From Ciona savignyi (Eukaryota; Chordata; Ascidiacea; Phlebobranchia; Cionidae), in the NCBI GenBank assembly GCA_000149265.1, contig CH002024.1, positions 331,350 through 395,349 on the forward strand: a DNA stretch of 64,000 bases, written 5' to 3'. Below are positions 33,597 through 46,973 of the stretch, piece after piece. The position numbers and the translations under genes are program-made. Under the pieces are notes generated by a model. It did not search any database. It was given only the letters and a program-made list of their open reading frames with translations, and was not told the origin of the DNA. The stretch's first letter is position 1; each line of letters begins with the position of its first letter.

Positions 33597-34584
33597 TTCT
33601 CGTTATACAACCAGCTCACAGTTAAGTTGCTGGAGCTATTACAGTATGTGAATACGTAGACATGACTTTAAATGTAAGGTGGCTTGCTGAGGTGCACAGT
33701 AATAAACATCATAATCACAGTCGAGTTTCTGGAGCTTCAGAGTGTGTGTATAATCAGACAATATTAAAGCAGCAAATATAATGTGAAAGCTTTTAAACGA
33801 ATACTAACAGAGTTATTTATAATCAAGCGTAGATCGTCGACCGTTTTTTTTTCGCTAAATAATCGTGACATGGGGAACATTATTTGTCGCATATGAGGGT
33901 GGCGATCAGCTGTTAGGTTGTAGGTTAAATTCCTACTTAAACTTCTCAAGCCTTAGTGTAATTATGTATCCAAGAAAATATCGGTTAATTGCGCCAGCTT
34001 GCTTGGAGTTACTACTTAATTTTAGTCCGTGGATATGTTATAAATAAGTATTTAAATGGTTAGTTAAGTGCGTTGTCAAGGTACCAATACCTGAAAGAGT
34101 TCTGATAGGAATTGAATTCACAACCTGTCGGATGATCACCACCATCCCCAACCACTACACTATTCAGCTATCAACTTTATAACTCTATTCATTCTGGACA
34201 TGACCGAAGCACGATCAGAAAACCTCAAATTATATGTCACTCACGTAACTTGGCCGAACGCGTGTGCCAACAAATCAATTATGCAAAGACTTTGTTCACC
34301 GAGCACACAGAGACATTGTGTTACGGTGCGACTCGTGAAGGCTATGCAGATAGTGCGTTCGAAATCGACGTCTAATTTTCGTAAATACGCGTGTTATGGA
34401 GATTATAGTCAGACGAAAACGAGTGTTTTTATTTAAAAGTTTTGCCTTTTGTTTGCATTGTAACCTTTGTGTATACTAGATAATAACTCGTGAAACTAAC
34501 AAATAATTCATGTATTCTATTGCTAAATATATTTATTTTGATCTCATTTAGGCTACCATCACTGTATCGCGATTGAATCAATAT
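33597..34584. repeat. Duplicated block upstream of KLHL-2, mate at 25140-26000
   Basis: Collinear with 25140-26000, with small indels. The gypsy element abuts its left edge. No gene recognised; the frame at 34200-34436 matches a shadow frame in the mate and has no domain. Confidence 0.75.
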
Positions 34585-35654
34585 CGCGTTGAATAAATTT
34601 CCTCATCACTGTTTTACGTTATTTTGTCATTTTTGAATTTTCACCGTTAGGCTACATATTACCGGATTCGTGACTTTTGGTAATTACCATGGATAAATTA
34701 CAGAATCGCTATACTGATATGCGTAATGCAGATGTGTTGGTGAAACCACAGACTCTCTATTTAAATGTCCATGATAAAACTTGACACAGAGGTTTCATGT
34801 TACCTCAATCTATGTGAAGATAAGCATTGCGAAACTTCTTTTCAACATCGGGGGAATACCCTGACTTTTTATCCACAATAGGCACTTAATCCTCCTTAGT
34901 TTTGTATTAAAAAATATAATGTTGATAAACAGTTCGTACCCATAAAATTAAGTAATTTTCATAATTTTTGCGTTTCTAGTTTCTGAATTTAATGTCCAAA
35001 TATATTTCTAACTAAACACCAAGTCTATATAAAAAACATATATTTTATATTTACAGAATCGTAACTTGGTTTATAATTTGTGGATTTGTTTTGGAAATCA
35101 ACATTCGTAGACATTAATAGTTTTGTGTTCATTAAGTTACAACAATAACATTGGGATTTTGCAAGGTCATTTGGCTGTAAACAGGAACCTTATCACAGTT
35201 CCAATATTTATTTTGCTTTCGGTACAATCATTAGGTAGTTATATCTGTATGTTTATCAATATTATTTTATTACAAATCTATTTTTAGGATATGATAGGAT
35301 ATTCATCTTTATTCCCGTGAATGGGAAAACCAAGGGGGTTATCACACAGGCAATCGTCAGATCACCTTGCGCCCATCGTTGGGTTACCGAAGCTATTGCA
35401 GCGTGTTGTATATAATCGACACGTTCCTTCAATTTGGTAGAACCCTTTAATGCTGCTGGGTTCAGGCAATGTCCGTAAAGTGCCTTGCCCAAGGACACAA
35501 CCGACTAGCTAGCGACCAGTTTCGCACCTTCAACCTTTCGAATGAAAGGCGACGCACTTAACCGTTAGAAGATATTAGTACATATAAATTTACCTATAAT
35601 TTTGCTTTATTATTGTATTTTGCACTTACAGAATTTAAACATTGATGTATCTCA
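34585..35654 (+). other. KLHL-2 5' flank
   Basis: Collinear with 3381-3752 plus 7838-8320 of KLHL-1, showing the pre-insertion site of BEL-1 near 34920. It contains a SINE at 35293-35569 that KLHL-1 lacks, and an acceptor-like TTTGCACTTACAG with AG at 35630-35631, 24 nt before the ATG. Confidence 0.8.
35293..35569 (-). mobile_element. tRNA-derived SINE upstream of KLHL-2
   Basis: Minus copy, from GATAGGATATTCATC to the head CACTTAACCGTTAGA. The flanks GGATAT and AGATAT look like the target duplication. KLHL-1 has the empty site near 8232. Confidence 0.82.
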
Positions 35655-38600
35655 ATGGAAAAAATGACACTGTCTATCAGTGGAACAAGTTCTGCCAAAA
35701 CTTACAACATAGACCATGGATCTGCCCTTCTTCAATTTGCCAACCAGTCGCGGATAGATGGTGATTTCAACGATATCACAATTTGTGTGGAAGGGAACAA
35801 CATTCGTGCAAATAAGATGGTTCTCTCATGTTTTTCCAATTTCTTTAAAACCATGTTTACAACCGAGGTTTGTTTTATTAATTGTTATTGATGACGTAAT
35901 TATTAGAACTTATGTATAACTTGGCTTACCAAGCTTTAGTCAGAACAAAATCATCTGCATTTTGGGAACATTGCTTGAAGGCACTGGTATATTTTGCTTG
36001 GCAGTTGAAATAAAAATTTAATCCATGAATTTATTCTATTAGATGAAGGAGAAGTACAAGGATAGTGTAGCAGTCCAAGATGTAGATTTTGGAACCATAG
36101 AGGCTCTTGTGGAGTTTATGTATACTGGACGAATCGAGATCAATGGCAACAATGCCTGCAATATTCTGGCAGTCTCTGATTACTTGCGAATGGAATGTAG
36201 GAATAATATATTTCTAACTGGTTGCTTGCTGTAATCTAATATGTAAATAAATCGTGTTCTCACTATATTGGAAGTCATAGTATCTGTAGCTGATGTGTTA
36301 TACCAACTGTTGTGCCCACCACCCCATCACCCACAGTATTCCATCCCTGTCAAAGCTAAATTAGTTATTAGTGATTGGTCACACATGTTAGTGATTGATT
36401 TGTAGTGTTAACACTGGTTTAACATTTTCTAATTTCAGCTGCCCGGGTATTGTGCATCGAATATCTATCGGGTTCAATTTCTGTCCAAAACTGTTTGACG
36501 AGCCATGCATTGGTTGATAGATACGATGTACCAGAGTTAAAAAGCAAAGTCAACCAATTTATTATTGACAGTTATAAACAAATTATCAGCCTCCATGATT
36601 TCCAGCAACTGTCCAAAGATCAAGTTGTGAAGCTCCTTGAGGAAACTCATAAAAAGGTTGATTTTGTCTGCTTGCGATTAATCAAACAAAAATTAATTGT
36701 TTTTTAACAAACTAAACATGAAATAAAAATAACCAACATTCATCCCAAAAAGGTTGTTATTATTATTTTCCATACTTACCGTACCTATATGTACAGAATG
36801 GAGTTAAATAAAATTAAACAAGGCTATGTTAATGTTTTTTTTATAATATAAATTGCTAAATAAGGTATTTTATATTACAAAAAAAAACATTATGTATTTA
36901 ATAAAATAAATTGTGGGACTACTGTAAATAATATCTCCAAAATATTTTCCTCCTATGAAAACAACTAATCAATAGATGAGGTAAACAATATTTTTGTTTA
37001 ACTAGTTGATAATTCCTTCCATTTAAATCTGAGGATGTCATTGACCAAACCATCCATCCAGGTTTGTCCTGATTTGATTTATACTGCTGTCATGAACTGG
37101 GTTAAGTCGGATGTGGCTGCCAGGGAAGGTTACTTGAACGAACTCATCAAGTTTATTGATTCCGATGGCTTGACAAATGAGACCCTTGGAGATGTGGATG
37201 CTATCAAGGTGAGAATGGGCAGGATAGGATACTTTTGTTTATTCCCGATGGTGGAAAAATGCAAGCATCATACCGTTTGTGTTTATTCACCAGTCCACAT
37301 TTGGGTTATCTAAACTATGGTAGTATGCTGTATAGTAATGGATGTGTGTTTTCGTTTTTGTTCTACCCAATAATCCACTGAGTTGGAGCAAAGTGGAATA
37401 CCACAGAACAAATGTCCAGAAGCTGGATTCAAACTCGCAACCTTCCAGCTCACACATTAACACTGAGCTACCCAGCTGGACCAATATCTGAAATATTACT
37501 TTATATAGTTTAACTTGAATTTAATTTGTATTTAGATTGTCCTTCAAGCGCAAGGTGATTGGTTTTATAAGCACTGCCAAGCTATGGCTCAGAGATTCAA
37601 GAACAAAGGTATAAATGAATTTTAATTTTATGGTTAAAATAAAATTTCTGTTTTACCCTGTTTAAAGGCAAGGCCCTGCACATGTTATCATAAGTGGTCA
37701 ATAAGATTAATACTTGCTTCCAGAGCTGTGATTCTTGTATGTTGTAGTTATTGCTGTGTATTTGTTAATATCGGATATTGCTGTTGTTTGGTATGATTCA
37801 CCTGAATACGATTCACCTGATATGTAAAAGGCCTGGAAAGTATATTTTTAAATATTGACCTGTTGTAAATATAAGTGTGTTAGTGTGGCATCTTATTTAT
37901 TCCTTTTATTATTAGAGAGTTCTATCATCTCAGTTGGTGGGAGTGAGACTTTAAACAAAGTTTTTAAATATGATTTGCAAACACAGAAATGGAGTGAACT
38001 GCCGGTAAGTTTTCTCGTTTGTTTTTAAGCATATAAAACAGAAGTTTAAAATTAATAACAAATTGTTTCTTCATTGGTACATAAACATACATAAACAAAG
38101 TTATCTTGGCATCCAGCCATACATGTAGTAAAGACAAGACACATCCACTTGTTGGATTGCATGGTTATACTCATGATGTCATCTTAACTTTGAGCCATAG
38201 CGTTTCCATATATCGAAACCATGGTGCTTACTGATTGGATACATCATACATGTTCTGCTTTTTATGTAATTATGGGTTCTGTTAGAACGAAATGCATTAC
38301 GATTTCACTCTGTTTTATTCTAATATTATCGGCGTCACTCTAATGTCGGACATGTCCGTTCATTGGGTAGAATGCATTATCCAATCAGGTTATAATTTTT
38401 AAGAATCCAAGTTGCTTTTTGTCTCGACTTTTAATTTTGAAAAAAAAAATTCAATTATAAGGTTATAAGGTTATTATAAGGGTTTGACCTTAATTTTTGA
38501 AACAAACAAGTGCAATTTTCGCTATCAAGAAAAAATGTAAAAAAACGGGGGAAATTAAAAAATAGCCAAGTTTCCAACATTTTTGGAGTAAGTGTTATAG

Positions 38601-41600
38601 ATAAATCGGCACTGGTAAGGATTATTAACTTCGCATTGTAAAGAAAGTTGTAGATGGGATAGAATATTCATGTTTGTCCCCGTGAATAGAAAATCCAAGG
38701 TGGTTAATACACAGGCATTCGTCAGATCACCTCAAATTGGAGGAAAGTGTCTATCATATACAACACACTGCAGTAGCTACGGTAACCCGACGATGGGCGC
38801 GAGGTGATCTGACGATTGGCCGTGTGTTAACCCCCTTGGTTTTCCCATTCACGGGGATAATTATGAACCTGGAGAAGCACAATTGTCTATACATAACACA
38901 AGTTACCATGAAAAATTCCTTAAAAAATAAAAATCGTATGTAAATATAATACTATAACACTACAAACCAACACAAATCGATAGTAAATTTTATTTCCAAT
39001 AAAAAAAGGTTAAGATAGCTTTTTCCCACCATAAATTATTTTTCAGGAAATACCCCAACACTCAACCGCCCTTAAATCGTTGACTTGTCTGGTTTTCTCC
39101 ATAATAACAGGAATAAAATTATAAACTACTGAGTTTAGGAGGTGTTAGCTAAAATTAATGGAAAATTTTGAGTAACCTGCACCAGGGAAACTTCTGCCTC
39201 AAACATATAAGTACGATGACCATTCCCGAAGGCAATTTGTATCCGAAATTCTTTTCCGATATATTTGGCGATTGCTTTTTCATATCTTAGAACTAAAAAC
39301 CACAATTTGAATTTAATTAAGAAAAAAATATAAAATAAATCTGAAAATTAAATTAGTTACAATATCCTAGTTATAAGTAGTAATCTTCTACTTTTAATAA
39401 TAGCTATGTTTTACTTCCAATTAATATTGCACAAGGATTGTGCAGTGTGAGTGGATGTAGCAGTTTGGAGGATGAACTTATGCTTGGTTCCATACTGTCT
39501 TGTGACGACCAGTACATGGGTTAGGATAAATAGGCGGTAGATTCAATATTGATTTGTAAGGACCGGAGTTTAATTAAAATGGAACTGATATTTGTTGATA
39601 GAACAAAATATGCTACGCAGTGGTATTGTGGATTGATTCTATGTTAAATTGACCGATTCAGCCACAGTAGGCTAAACCACCAATACTACAACAAGGTGGA
39701 AAGGGAACTGTATGAGTTAGTGGATCTGTACTGATGGTATGGGGGCTATGGGGTTTATTTCAAGGGTAAAAAATCAAATTTACCTCACTTTGGTATGTGG
39801 AGAAACGAGATCTATATGTTGAAATATTAAAATTGTTAAATTGAATGAGAAACAAAAAGTATGAAAATAATGCGTGTAATAATAAAGTTATAAAAGTTGG
39901 TGTCAATCACACAAAAACCATTTACAAGAACTATTTACAAGTATAAAATAGTGATGTATGTCCAGTAATAAAAATTATTTAAAAAGTTTATTTTACAGAA
40001 TCTACCAGTTGGTCGTGATTGTGGATCAGCTGTTGTTATCGATGGTGTTCTCTATTACTGTGGTGGAAACATTACAACTGATGACAATGACATCACATAT
40101 AACATTGTTCATCGAATGGATTTAAAGAAAAAGAAATTAGAATGGAAGGAGGCAGGTTCAATGAATGTCAAGAGATTTGTTCATGATGCTGCTGTTTTAA
40201 ATGGTTGTGTTTCTACATGTTTTGTGGGGTGATGTTTTCTAATGTGTTCGTACTCCAGGTTCAATCTTTACATTTGGTGGGATTGATCATACAGGCACTG
40301 AGGTTTCATCGAGTGAATGTTATGTTGTTTCACTGAACAAGTGGATATGCACAAAAGCAATGGATAAAGCTAGAAGTGGTCATTTTGTTGTTGCCTTTCA
40401 AGGTAGATGTTAAATGTCATTAATGCTTGCATTCACATTCCAATGTTCACAAGTCTTATTTTCTTATTTCTACCTAGAGAAGAACAGGATTATTGATCTG
40501 TATAAATTAGCGATTATGCTGTATAAATTAGCGATTATCTACAAATAGCCTAATTATGTAGCACCTTCTTCGTAATGTCAATGTGTGTTATCATTAGTTA
40601 GATGCAGGGCCACTGGGGATATGGTATGCAGCTGGTTTGATAATTGATGCATTTGTAGATTTTGAACATTGTATTCTTAGTTAGCACATATGCTTGGAAT
40701 GCATTGTTCAATCTCTTGTCTGGGTTACAAAGGTTATGATCTCATCATTATCCCTGGCATTTGGTAAAAGGTTGGGCTTTGGAATATGCACACTATTCTA
40801 GTCAAGTTACCAGAGCTAATACAATGAGTTATACCACAGACCAATTGCTGCTAATTTACTTACTGGGAAGTGAAAAAATCTTTTGTTTTAATATTACATG
40901 TTGAGGGACTGTATATATGATTACTTGCAAACACTTGACTTATTATTGCAATGGTATTGGGCAATAAGTATTTTGTTCATTTGTATAAGATAAGTCTTTA
41001 ATTTTATTATGGGTCCCAAAAATGGGACACATATTGTTTTTGTCAGTTTTTTTCGTTTTTTTAGTCAAAGGTTTGACAGGCATGGCGTAACGCCCCGACA
41101 TCTACCAGAAGGAATAATGGCATCGTAATTATACTTAGCCATTTGTTAGACAACATGGTGTTGATATGCAGAAACCAAAATTTTGAGTAATAAATCCAGG
41201 GGAATTCCCCTGGGAGGTTAAAAACCAAAACGGTATTTTATATGAAAAATTTAGCGTTTTGTGGCATAGCGCTTGACGGCTGCTCCAGATTTGGTGGAAT
41301 GTAAATGCATTGGTCACTTATTTAACACTTAGAAGAAATAAAAAATTACCTAGAGAAATACCCTAAAAATAAGATTTTGTTTTCAAATCATGATTGTGAC
41401 AGGCATACCATGTCGCCCTGGCCCTGACATCTACCAGAAAGAGTAATGGAATCGCAATAAAAATTTGACTTTTTTAAACAACATGGTCTAGTTATGCAAA
41501 CCAAACTTTTGGGTAATGAATCTAGGAAAATTCCCCTGAGACGTTAAAAAACAAAACATTTTTTTCTAATAAATTAGCTTTTTGGGGTATAGCGCTTAAA

Positions 41601-44350
41601 CGGCTGCTCTAATTTCGATCAGATTTGGTGAACTGTTATACCATTAGACACTTTGTGCCAATTAAAAAAAGAAAACATTTGCTTAGGGTAATTCCCTAAA
41701 ATACGAAGATATGTTCCTAAATTATGATTGTGAAAGGCATGCCATATCACACTGACATCTCCAACAAGGAGTCGACAAATCAGATTAAAACTTTAAGAAT
41801 TGTTACACAACATGACCCACATATGTAAAAACAGAAACTTATCTACTAAACCTAGGGGAATTCCCTGAAACCATGAAAAACTAAATCGGGCTGTTTTGGC
41901 TATTTAGCTTCATTTCACTACAGCGCTTGAAAAGAAGGTTTAATTTAAAACATTTGTGGTGAAATATTCGTAAATTTAAGACGTTAATTCTTTTTTTACC
42001 TACACACGGAGAGAAGTTTGGTTTGATAACTATGGGACCCATGCGTTTATGCTTGCAGAAACAAACTACATACTTGGTGTATAAAATACAAATTGTGGTT
42101 ATGGACCCTGTAGCATGAATATATAGCATACAACATGTATTTTACAAATAGTGGTGGTTAAACACGTGGTTGACACTTTCTAGTTTCTATCTGTAATTGT
42201 AAAAGTCAATAAAAGTCTTTCTTTAAAGAGAATTATTTATCATAAGTTACAATTTACATAGATCGGTTATATTTACTGTGTGGAAGGATTGGGAAAGAAA
42301 TTACATCTTCAGTTAAGTGCTATGATCCAACATGGGAGTCTTGGACAGAAGTTGCTTCTATGCAAACACCACGACGCTGGTTTGCTGCTGTGGTGATTGA
42401 CAACGCCATTTTTGCTTTGGGTGAATCTATGAATTTAATTTGTTATCATTATAGATAGTCATTTATACACAGTGTGGAAACCTTACTGTCATAACGCCAT
42501 CGAGGTTATCATTATATACTCATCAACAAGCATAAACCTTGTACCCACTGTGCGTTTGCACTATCCAATTTCCCACAACTGCTAAAAATATTTGGCGGAG
42601 GAATATGAATGCAGCACCTTTTACTGCAACACACAGTAAAGTCACGGTACAGGGGTTCATTTAAATAAAGCTTATTATCTTAGTACAATTACTTGGTCAT
42701 ATGCCAATATTCCTTCTTGTTTTAAGCTGGCCATAATGGAGAGCAGCCACTCAAATCAGTGGAGAAATACAATGTTAACAATGGGACTTGGAGTTTTGTG
42801 TCGGAGATGAATGTTGAACGACGTTCCTTTGCAGCTTGTGTTGCTCAGAACAAGATTTATGTTGTTGGAGGGTAAATATATTTCTTGTCAGTTTGTGTTG
42901 TTGGTAAACGTGTCTATATTCTCTGTGCACGTTTGTTGAAGTTAAAATTACCTTAACAGTCGGCACGATGATTGGGTTGTGATGAATAAATGATTATAGT
43001 TAACGCTCGAGTCCATGAGTTTGTAAGGTGTATTTAACCCCGCAAACATGCGAGGTTCCCATCAATAAAATTAGAAGATTAAATTTAGTTATATATAGTT
43101 ATTAATGAACAGAAAACGTATTAATGTTACAAATTAAGCTTAAATAAACTATACAAAAGAATGATTGGCCTAAATGATCTAAGAAATAGCATGGCAGAAT
43201 ACTGGCGAAAAAATAATCTTTTTCTTTTTTCGGAGGACGATACCCGATACCGGAATCTGTTCGGTATTCTCCAAAACAAGGGTTTTTTAAAGTAGGCTTA
43301 ACCCGATTCCAGACAGCTTCTACCTGAAGAAAAACCCAAAACACAAATATTTTGAACTGAAGACACTGAATAAAAAAGTATGTCGAAAGGTGGCGCTATA
43401 AATATTTTAAAACAACGAGTCATGAATAACATAAACTGATTGGTGGTATTAACAATGTTTAAATGTTTTTAGCACCCCTTCTTTATTTTTTACTTCTATA
43501 GGGGCAAGCGCATTTGGCCGCTAGTCGCTATACCAAAAGGTCACTTTAGGCTGTCCTTTCCAGTTTGTAAAGTCGGTGCTTTTCTGATTTCTGACTTTGG
43601 TAACTCGCAGCATAGAATTCAGAATATAGACTATAGACGCAAGGCAGTATTTTTTTATTCTGTAAGCTGCATTCTATTGCTGAGAATGCAGCGCAAGTTA
43701 CACGGTTATGATGGCAATAAATTGTGTGTTACACACAAGGCAATATATAGCAAAGTGGGAAGACTTTCGACGCCCATTTTAATTGCGATAATGACTGGCG
43801 TTTTAAATACAAAAGGCATCGTCATCCGAAAACGTCGTAAATACGACGCAAATTACTTGTAAGTAAAAATACGTTTACATACGTGTTCTATACAAACAAT
43901 ACACGTGATCATTATACACAAACAATTGTATTAGTTCCAGAAAGCATCGATCCACCACAAGTTAATGGAATAAGTGAACACAACAAAAATATTTAATGTT
44001 ATCAATTGTTGGAACACCAATTGTTTTTTTACCCTATTTTGCAGTAATAAAGCTTAATATCTGAATTTATAGAACAGAATACTTTCAGCAACTGGCTTGC
44101 CGGCATAATTGATATAAAAGTTCTTTTGAACAAACATCCAAATATAGTAGTTTACCCAGTAGTACACAAATAAACAATCAATCCACAAATCGATTGTACT
44201 TATTATCACTCGGAATAAATGAGGATTTATAATATATGGCTGATTGTTATGTTACTAATTCTCTTTTGTAGGTTAGATTCCAACTTGAAAGTTGTAACAT
44301 CGATTGAATGTTACGATCCTCAAACTGACAAGTGGAGCCATCGTTGGTGA
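35655..44350 (+). CDS. KLHL-2: BTB-BACK-Kelch protein, C-terminus frameshifted
   Basis: Exons: 35655-35867, 36043-36196, 36439-36656, 37062-37208, 37536-37608, 37916-38004, 39999-40203, 40259-40402, 42262-42420, 42727-42871, 44272-44350. All junctions are GT/AG and in phase; the exon 1 donor is GTTTGT where KLHL-1 has GTAAGT. The model gives about 541 residues: BTB (residues about 25-125), BACK (to about 260, with the 8 codons missing in KLHL-1), and six Kelch repeats. In exon 11 one extra C (GGAGCCATCG at 44335-44344, against GGAGCATCG in KLHL-1) shifts the frame and brings a TGA at 44348-44350, so the last roughly 20 residues that close the propeller in KLHL-1 are lost. It may be a substrate adaptor for CUL3 by family analogy, possibly weakened. 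Intron 8 holds a tandem-repeat element. Confidence 0.83.
37215..37478 (-). mobile_element. Second tRNA-like SINE family, KLHL-2 intron 4
   Basis: Best-preserved of the three paralogous copies. In reverse its head reads GGGTAGCTCAGTGTTAATGT and GGTTGCGAGTTTGAATCC, close to RNA polymerase III A and B boxes. Confidence 0.72.
38655..38866. mobile_element. Head-to-head SINE tail palindrome, KLHL-2 intron 6
   Basis: Left arm 38655-38735 carries the SINE tail in minus orientation (GTCCCCGTGAATAG, CAGATCACCTC). Right arm 38736-38866 carries the same tail in plus orientation (GAGGTGATCTGACGATT, CATTCACGGGGAT). The tRNA-like head is absent. The arms could pair as a long hairpin in the transcript. Confidence 0.8.
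41008..42180 (+). mobile_element. Tandem-repeat element, about 330-bp units, KLHL-2 intron 8
   Basis: Starts ATGGGTCCCAAAAATGGGAC and ends in a fixed tail (GGGACCCATGCGTTTATGCT... to GTGGTTGACACTTTC). In between are about three units, each with GACAGGCATG, a palindrome near CCAGGGGAATTCCCCTGG (41196-41213, about 41523, about 41851) and AGCGCTTGA. The same element is at 58536-60936 (plus) and 51749-53100 (minus). No coding capacity. The class is unknown; internal tandem repeats occur in some non-autonomous DNA elements, including Helitron-like ones. Confidence 0.8.
43450..43965. other. Insertion in KLHL-2 intron 10, type unknown
   Basis: Sequence present in KLHL-2 but absent from the aligned KLHL-1 intron (about 21735). 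It holds a 61-codon frame (43677-43862) with no recognised domain. Edges and TSD are unclear. Confidence 0.5.
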
Positions 44351-44745
44351 AACTGAAGCAGAGTTATGCCGCCATTCTCTGGTCGCTGTTTGAACTTGTG
44401 AGAATGAAGGAAACACTTTGTGGCCACCATTCAGCGTTTATTGCAACCTGTTGGTATATTATGTTGATAAACTGCACAGTTTTCCACTATGGTAGATGCA
44501 CAGCATATGTTTTATGTTACTATCATAGCACAGTGGTGGTTGCACTAATGCAGCAGGATGGACATTGTTATGTTGTGTACATTGATATTGACTATTTTCA
44601 TTTAAATTAAGTTTATCTGATCAACTTTAGATCATTGTGTTGCAATGGTATTACTTCTTTATTTGTGGTTTGCTGTGTGCAGACATTTTGATATTTTAAA
44701 GATTAGTGAAAAATCACATTTGCATTAATTTAATATAGAACAGAG

Positions 44746-45131
44746 TGTTACGGTCACGTGTTTTTCCTTTTTTGTTTTATTTTGCTCTCTTGTTTAAGTT
44801 GTACGTCACATCCTGTTTTAGTGCATGTAGCGTGGAATCCTTGAGACCTTAGGGCATTTCATTTTTAACTGGGATCCAAGTGGTGGTCTAATTGAAACCA
44901 TACTATTGTTAAAAGGGTTTTTTCTGTAGTGTACGGAAAATTATTTAATATTTTGCCCGGAAATTTCAGGTATGTGCGATTTGATTATATATTATTTTAC
45001 TGACGTACCTTTTGTTAATCATTTTATTATTTTGTTTTTAGTTACGAAATACAAGGAAAACTATATTTTGCGCGTATCTGATCATAAAAGGCCAGGCTAG
45101 TACTTGGGTTAAGTAGGCTACGGCCGCAACA
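44746..45131. mobile_element. Solo LTR with 5-bp TSD
   Basis: 386 bp from TGTTACGGTCACGTG to GGCCGCAACA (TG...CA, TGTT/AACA ends). A perfect 5-bp duplication CAGAG flanks it (44741-44745 and 45132-45136). The KLHL-1 3' flank has the empty site GAACAGAGTGTAGG near 22503-22516. A single LTR with a TSD means the internal part was lost by LTR-LTR recombination. It is not the same family as the gypsy LTR at 32996. Confidence 0.9.
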
Positions 45132-45136
45132 CAGAG

Positions 45137-46441
45137 TATAAGACTTGTAAATGCATTTCTTTATTAGCTCTCTTTGTTTCACCATTGCACTATGCAGCAG
45201 ATATTTTTATTTTGTGATTTTTTATATAACTAATTCTTCATATTACATTACTGTCAACCCATTGAGATTTAATGTAATATTATTGATTATAAACAATTAA
45301 AATGTGATTCCTGTCCAGTTTTACTTCTGTATTTCATATTATTGTGATGCATCATTTTAACTTATCCTTTATAGATTAGTGTGCAGCCAATGTTTTCCCA
45401 TTGTTGGCAAAGCGTGTGGCAACTTTGTATATCTTTATCATAGATCAATGTGTGGCTAGCTTTATTCTTCAAATCAAAGTTCATGGCGTGTAACTTCATT
45501 ATTACTTTTTATCCGTTTCACTTGCAACTATACTAGAGCTAAGCACCCGATTCTGAAGTCTGATTTTATATTTTAATAATTGTTTTGTTTCTATATTACA
45601 AATTAATATACGGTAAGTCTTTTTTTAAATCAAAGTAAATGTATTTCTTGATTCGGTGCAAAACATTGAGATACACTTTTTGTTTTAATAAAAGATATTA
45701 CGATTATGGTTGTAGCTGAATATGTAATCAACACTTATACAAAGGCGACAAAGCATAGATGTCGCTTTTTATTTTGAAGGTTTTATTATAAGATAATTAT
45801 CACTTGAAATGAAATCAACACTTATATATAAAATAAAGGGGTTGATAAAATTGATTATTTTACCTTAATTGTGCTTGACGCAGTGTCAACCTACTCTACC
45901 ATACCACCATGCTTTTCCTTATATTCTACTTGAACCAAATAAAATGTGACAGGTTAATTACATATCAATTAAGACCAAACAGAGGGTGTGTTGTGGGTTA
46001 AAGCCGAGTGTATTCATGACACTCGCGCAATGGTTTGTTACAGCTGGTAAGTGGTTTGGTCACATGATGTGTCAGTAACCCCGCATGTCTTGCTATAATT
46101 TCGTCACTGGGTCGCATGGGATGCTTTTAGTCTCTAATGAGCAGAAAATGCCATGGAACCCATGCAGTAATGGTAAGACTTACGTGGATGGACAGTGAAC
46201 ACTTACTTTGAGGTGGTTGAGGTTGCTGTTTGTTTGTAAATGTCACCGGAGGTTTAACATCCCGAATTGTGGGTCCCGTTTTTGTGATATAAATTCGGGT
46301 GGCGTAGTTAGTACAATAAAAGTTATCCTTTTAAATCAGATTCACATAAAATGGGATTCCAGGGTGATGCCGGGAATATATAAGCATTATGGTAAAAAAA
46401 TGCTAGTTATATGCAATATCCACGCTAAAATAGTTAAGATC
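45137..46441. other. KLHL-2 3' flank and intergenic sequence
   Basis: To about 45500 collinear with the KLHL-1 flank (22530-22880), then unique AT-rich sequence. A piece near 46050-46140 matches 24600-24690. Short frames only. Confidence 0.6.
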
Positions 46442-46871
46442 TGTGGGAATCCCACACGTTTATAATTGTATTATTATATATTTTAACAACTAGGTCGCGC
46501 CATGCCATGTGTCCATATTTTGTGCATGGGAAGTCTCGATTAATTTCCTGTTTTCGACATTTTAGTCGATAAATTATTTCCCGCGAGTTTTCTGATTAAC
46601 AGCGTCCACGCCTCGTGTATAGAAACATGTGTTTCCTGTTATGTGTCTTATATAAACTGTATAAGATTTCGTAATATCAGAGAGCATTTTGGTAGAGCCT
46701 CGCTTGGTTCTGCCGCTCTCTCAAAACCTTTACCTATACCTACTTAAGCTATGCCCTGTGTACAGCGCTTTTCCTGGCTGCACCTTGCGTTAATACCCAA
46801 TAAAATACTTCACCTATGCTACCCCTTGTCTTTACCCGGTTCAAAACCCGTCAAAAGCGGGCGCTGCTACA
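46442..46871 (+). mobile_element. Solo LTR, family TGTGGGAATC...GCTGCTACA
   Basis: 430 bp, with a 4-bp duplication GATC on both sides (46438-46441 and 46872-46875). It includes a TATATAAAC-type box near 46650 and AATAAA near 46800. Related LTRs in minus orientation are at 48500-48627 (truncated), 51381-51688, 54870-55298 and 61442-61760. Confidence 0.85.
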
Positions 46872-46973
46872 GATCACACAAAATAACTTAAAACACACTA
46901 GACTAAAGTGCTTAAAATAATTTAAAATATACTACTACTACCCACTGCCATTGGCTCATCCATGACATAAAGA

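Noticed and set aside
43677-43862. Small gene in KLHL-2 intron 10
   Set aside because: Basic 61-codon frame with no domain inside an insertion of unknown type; no evidence of expression or conservation.
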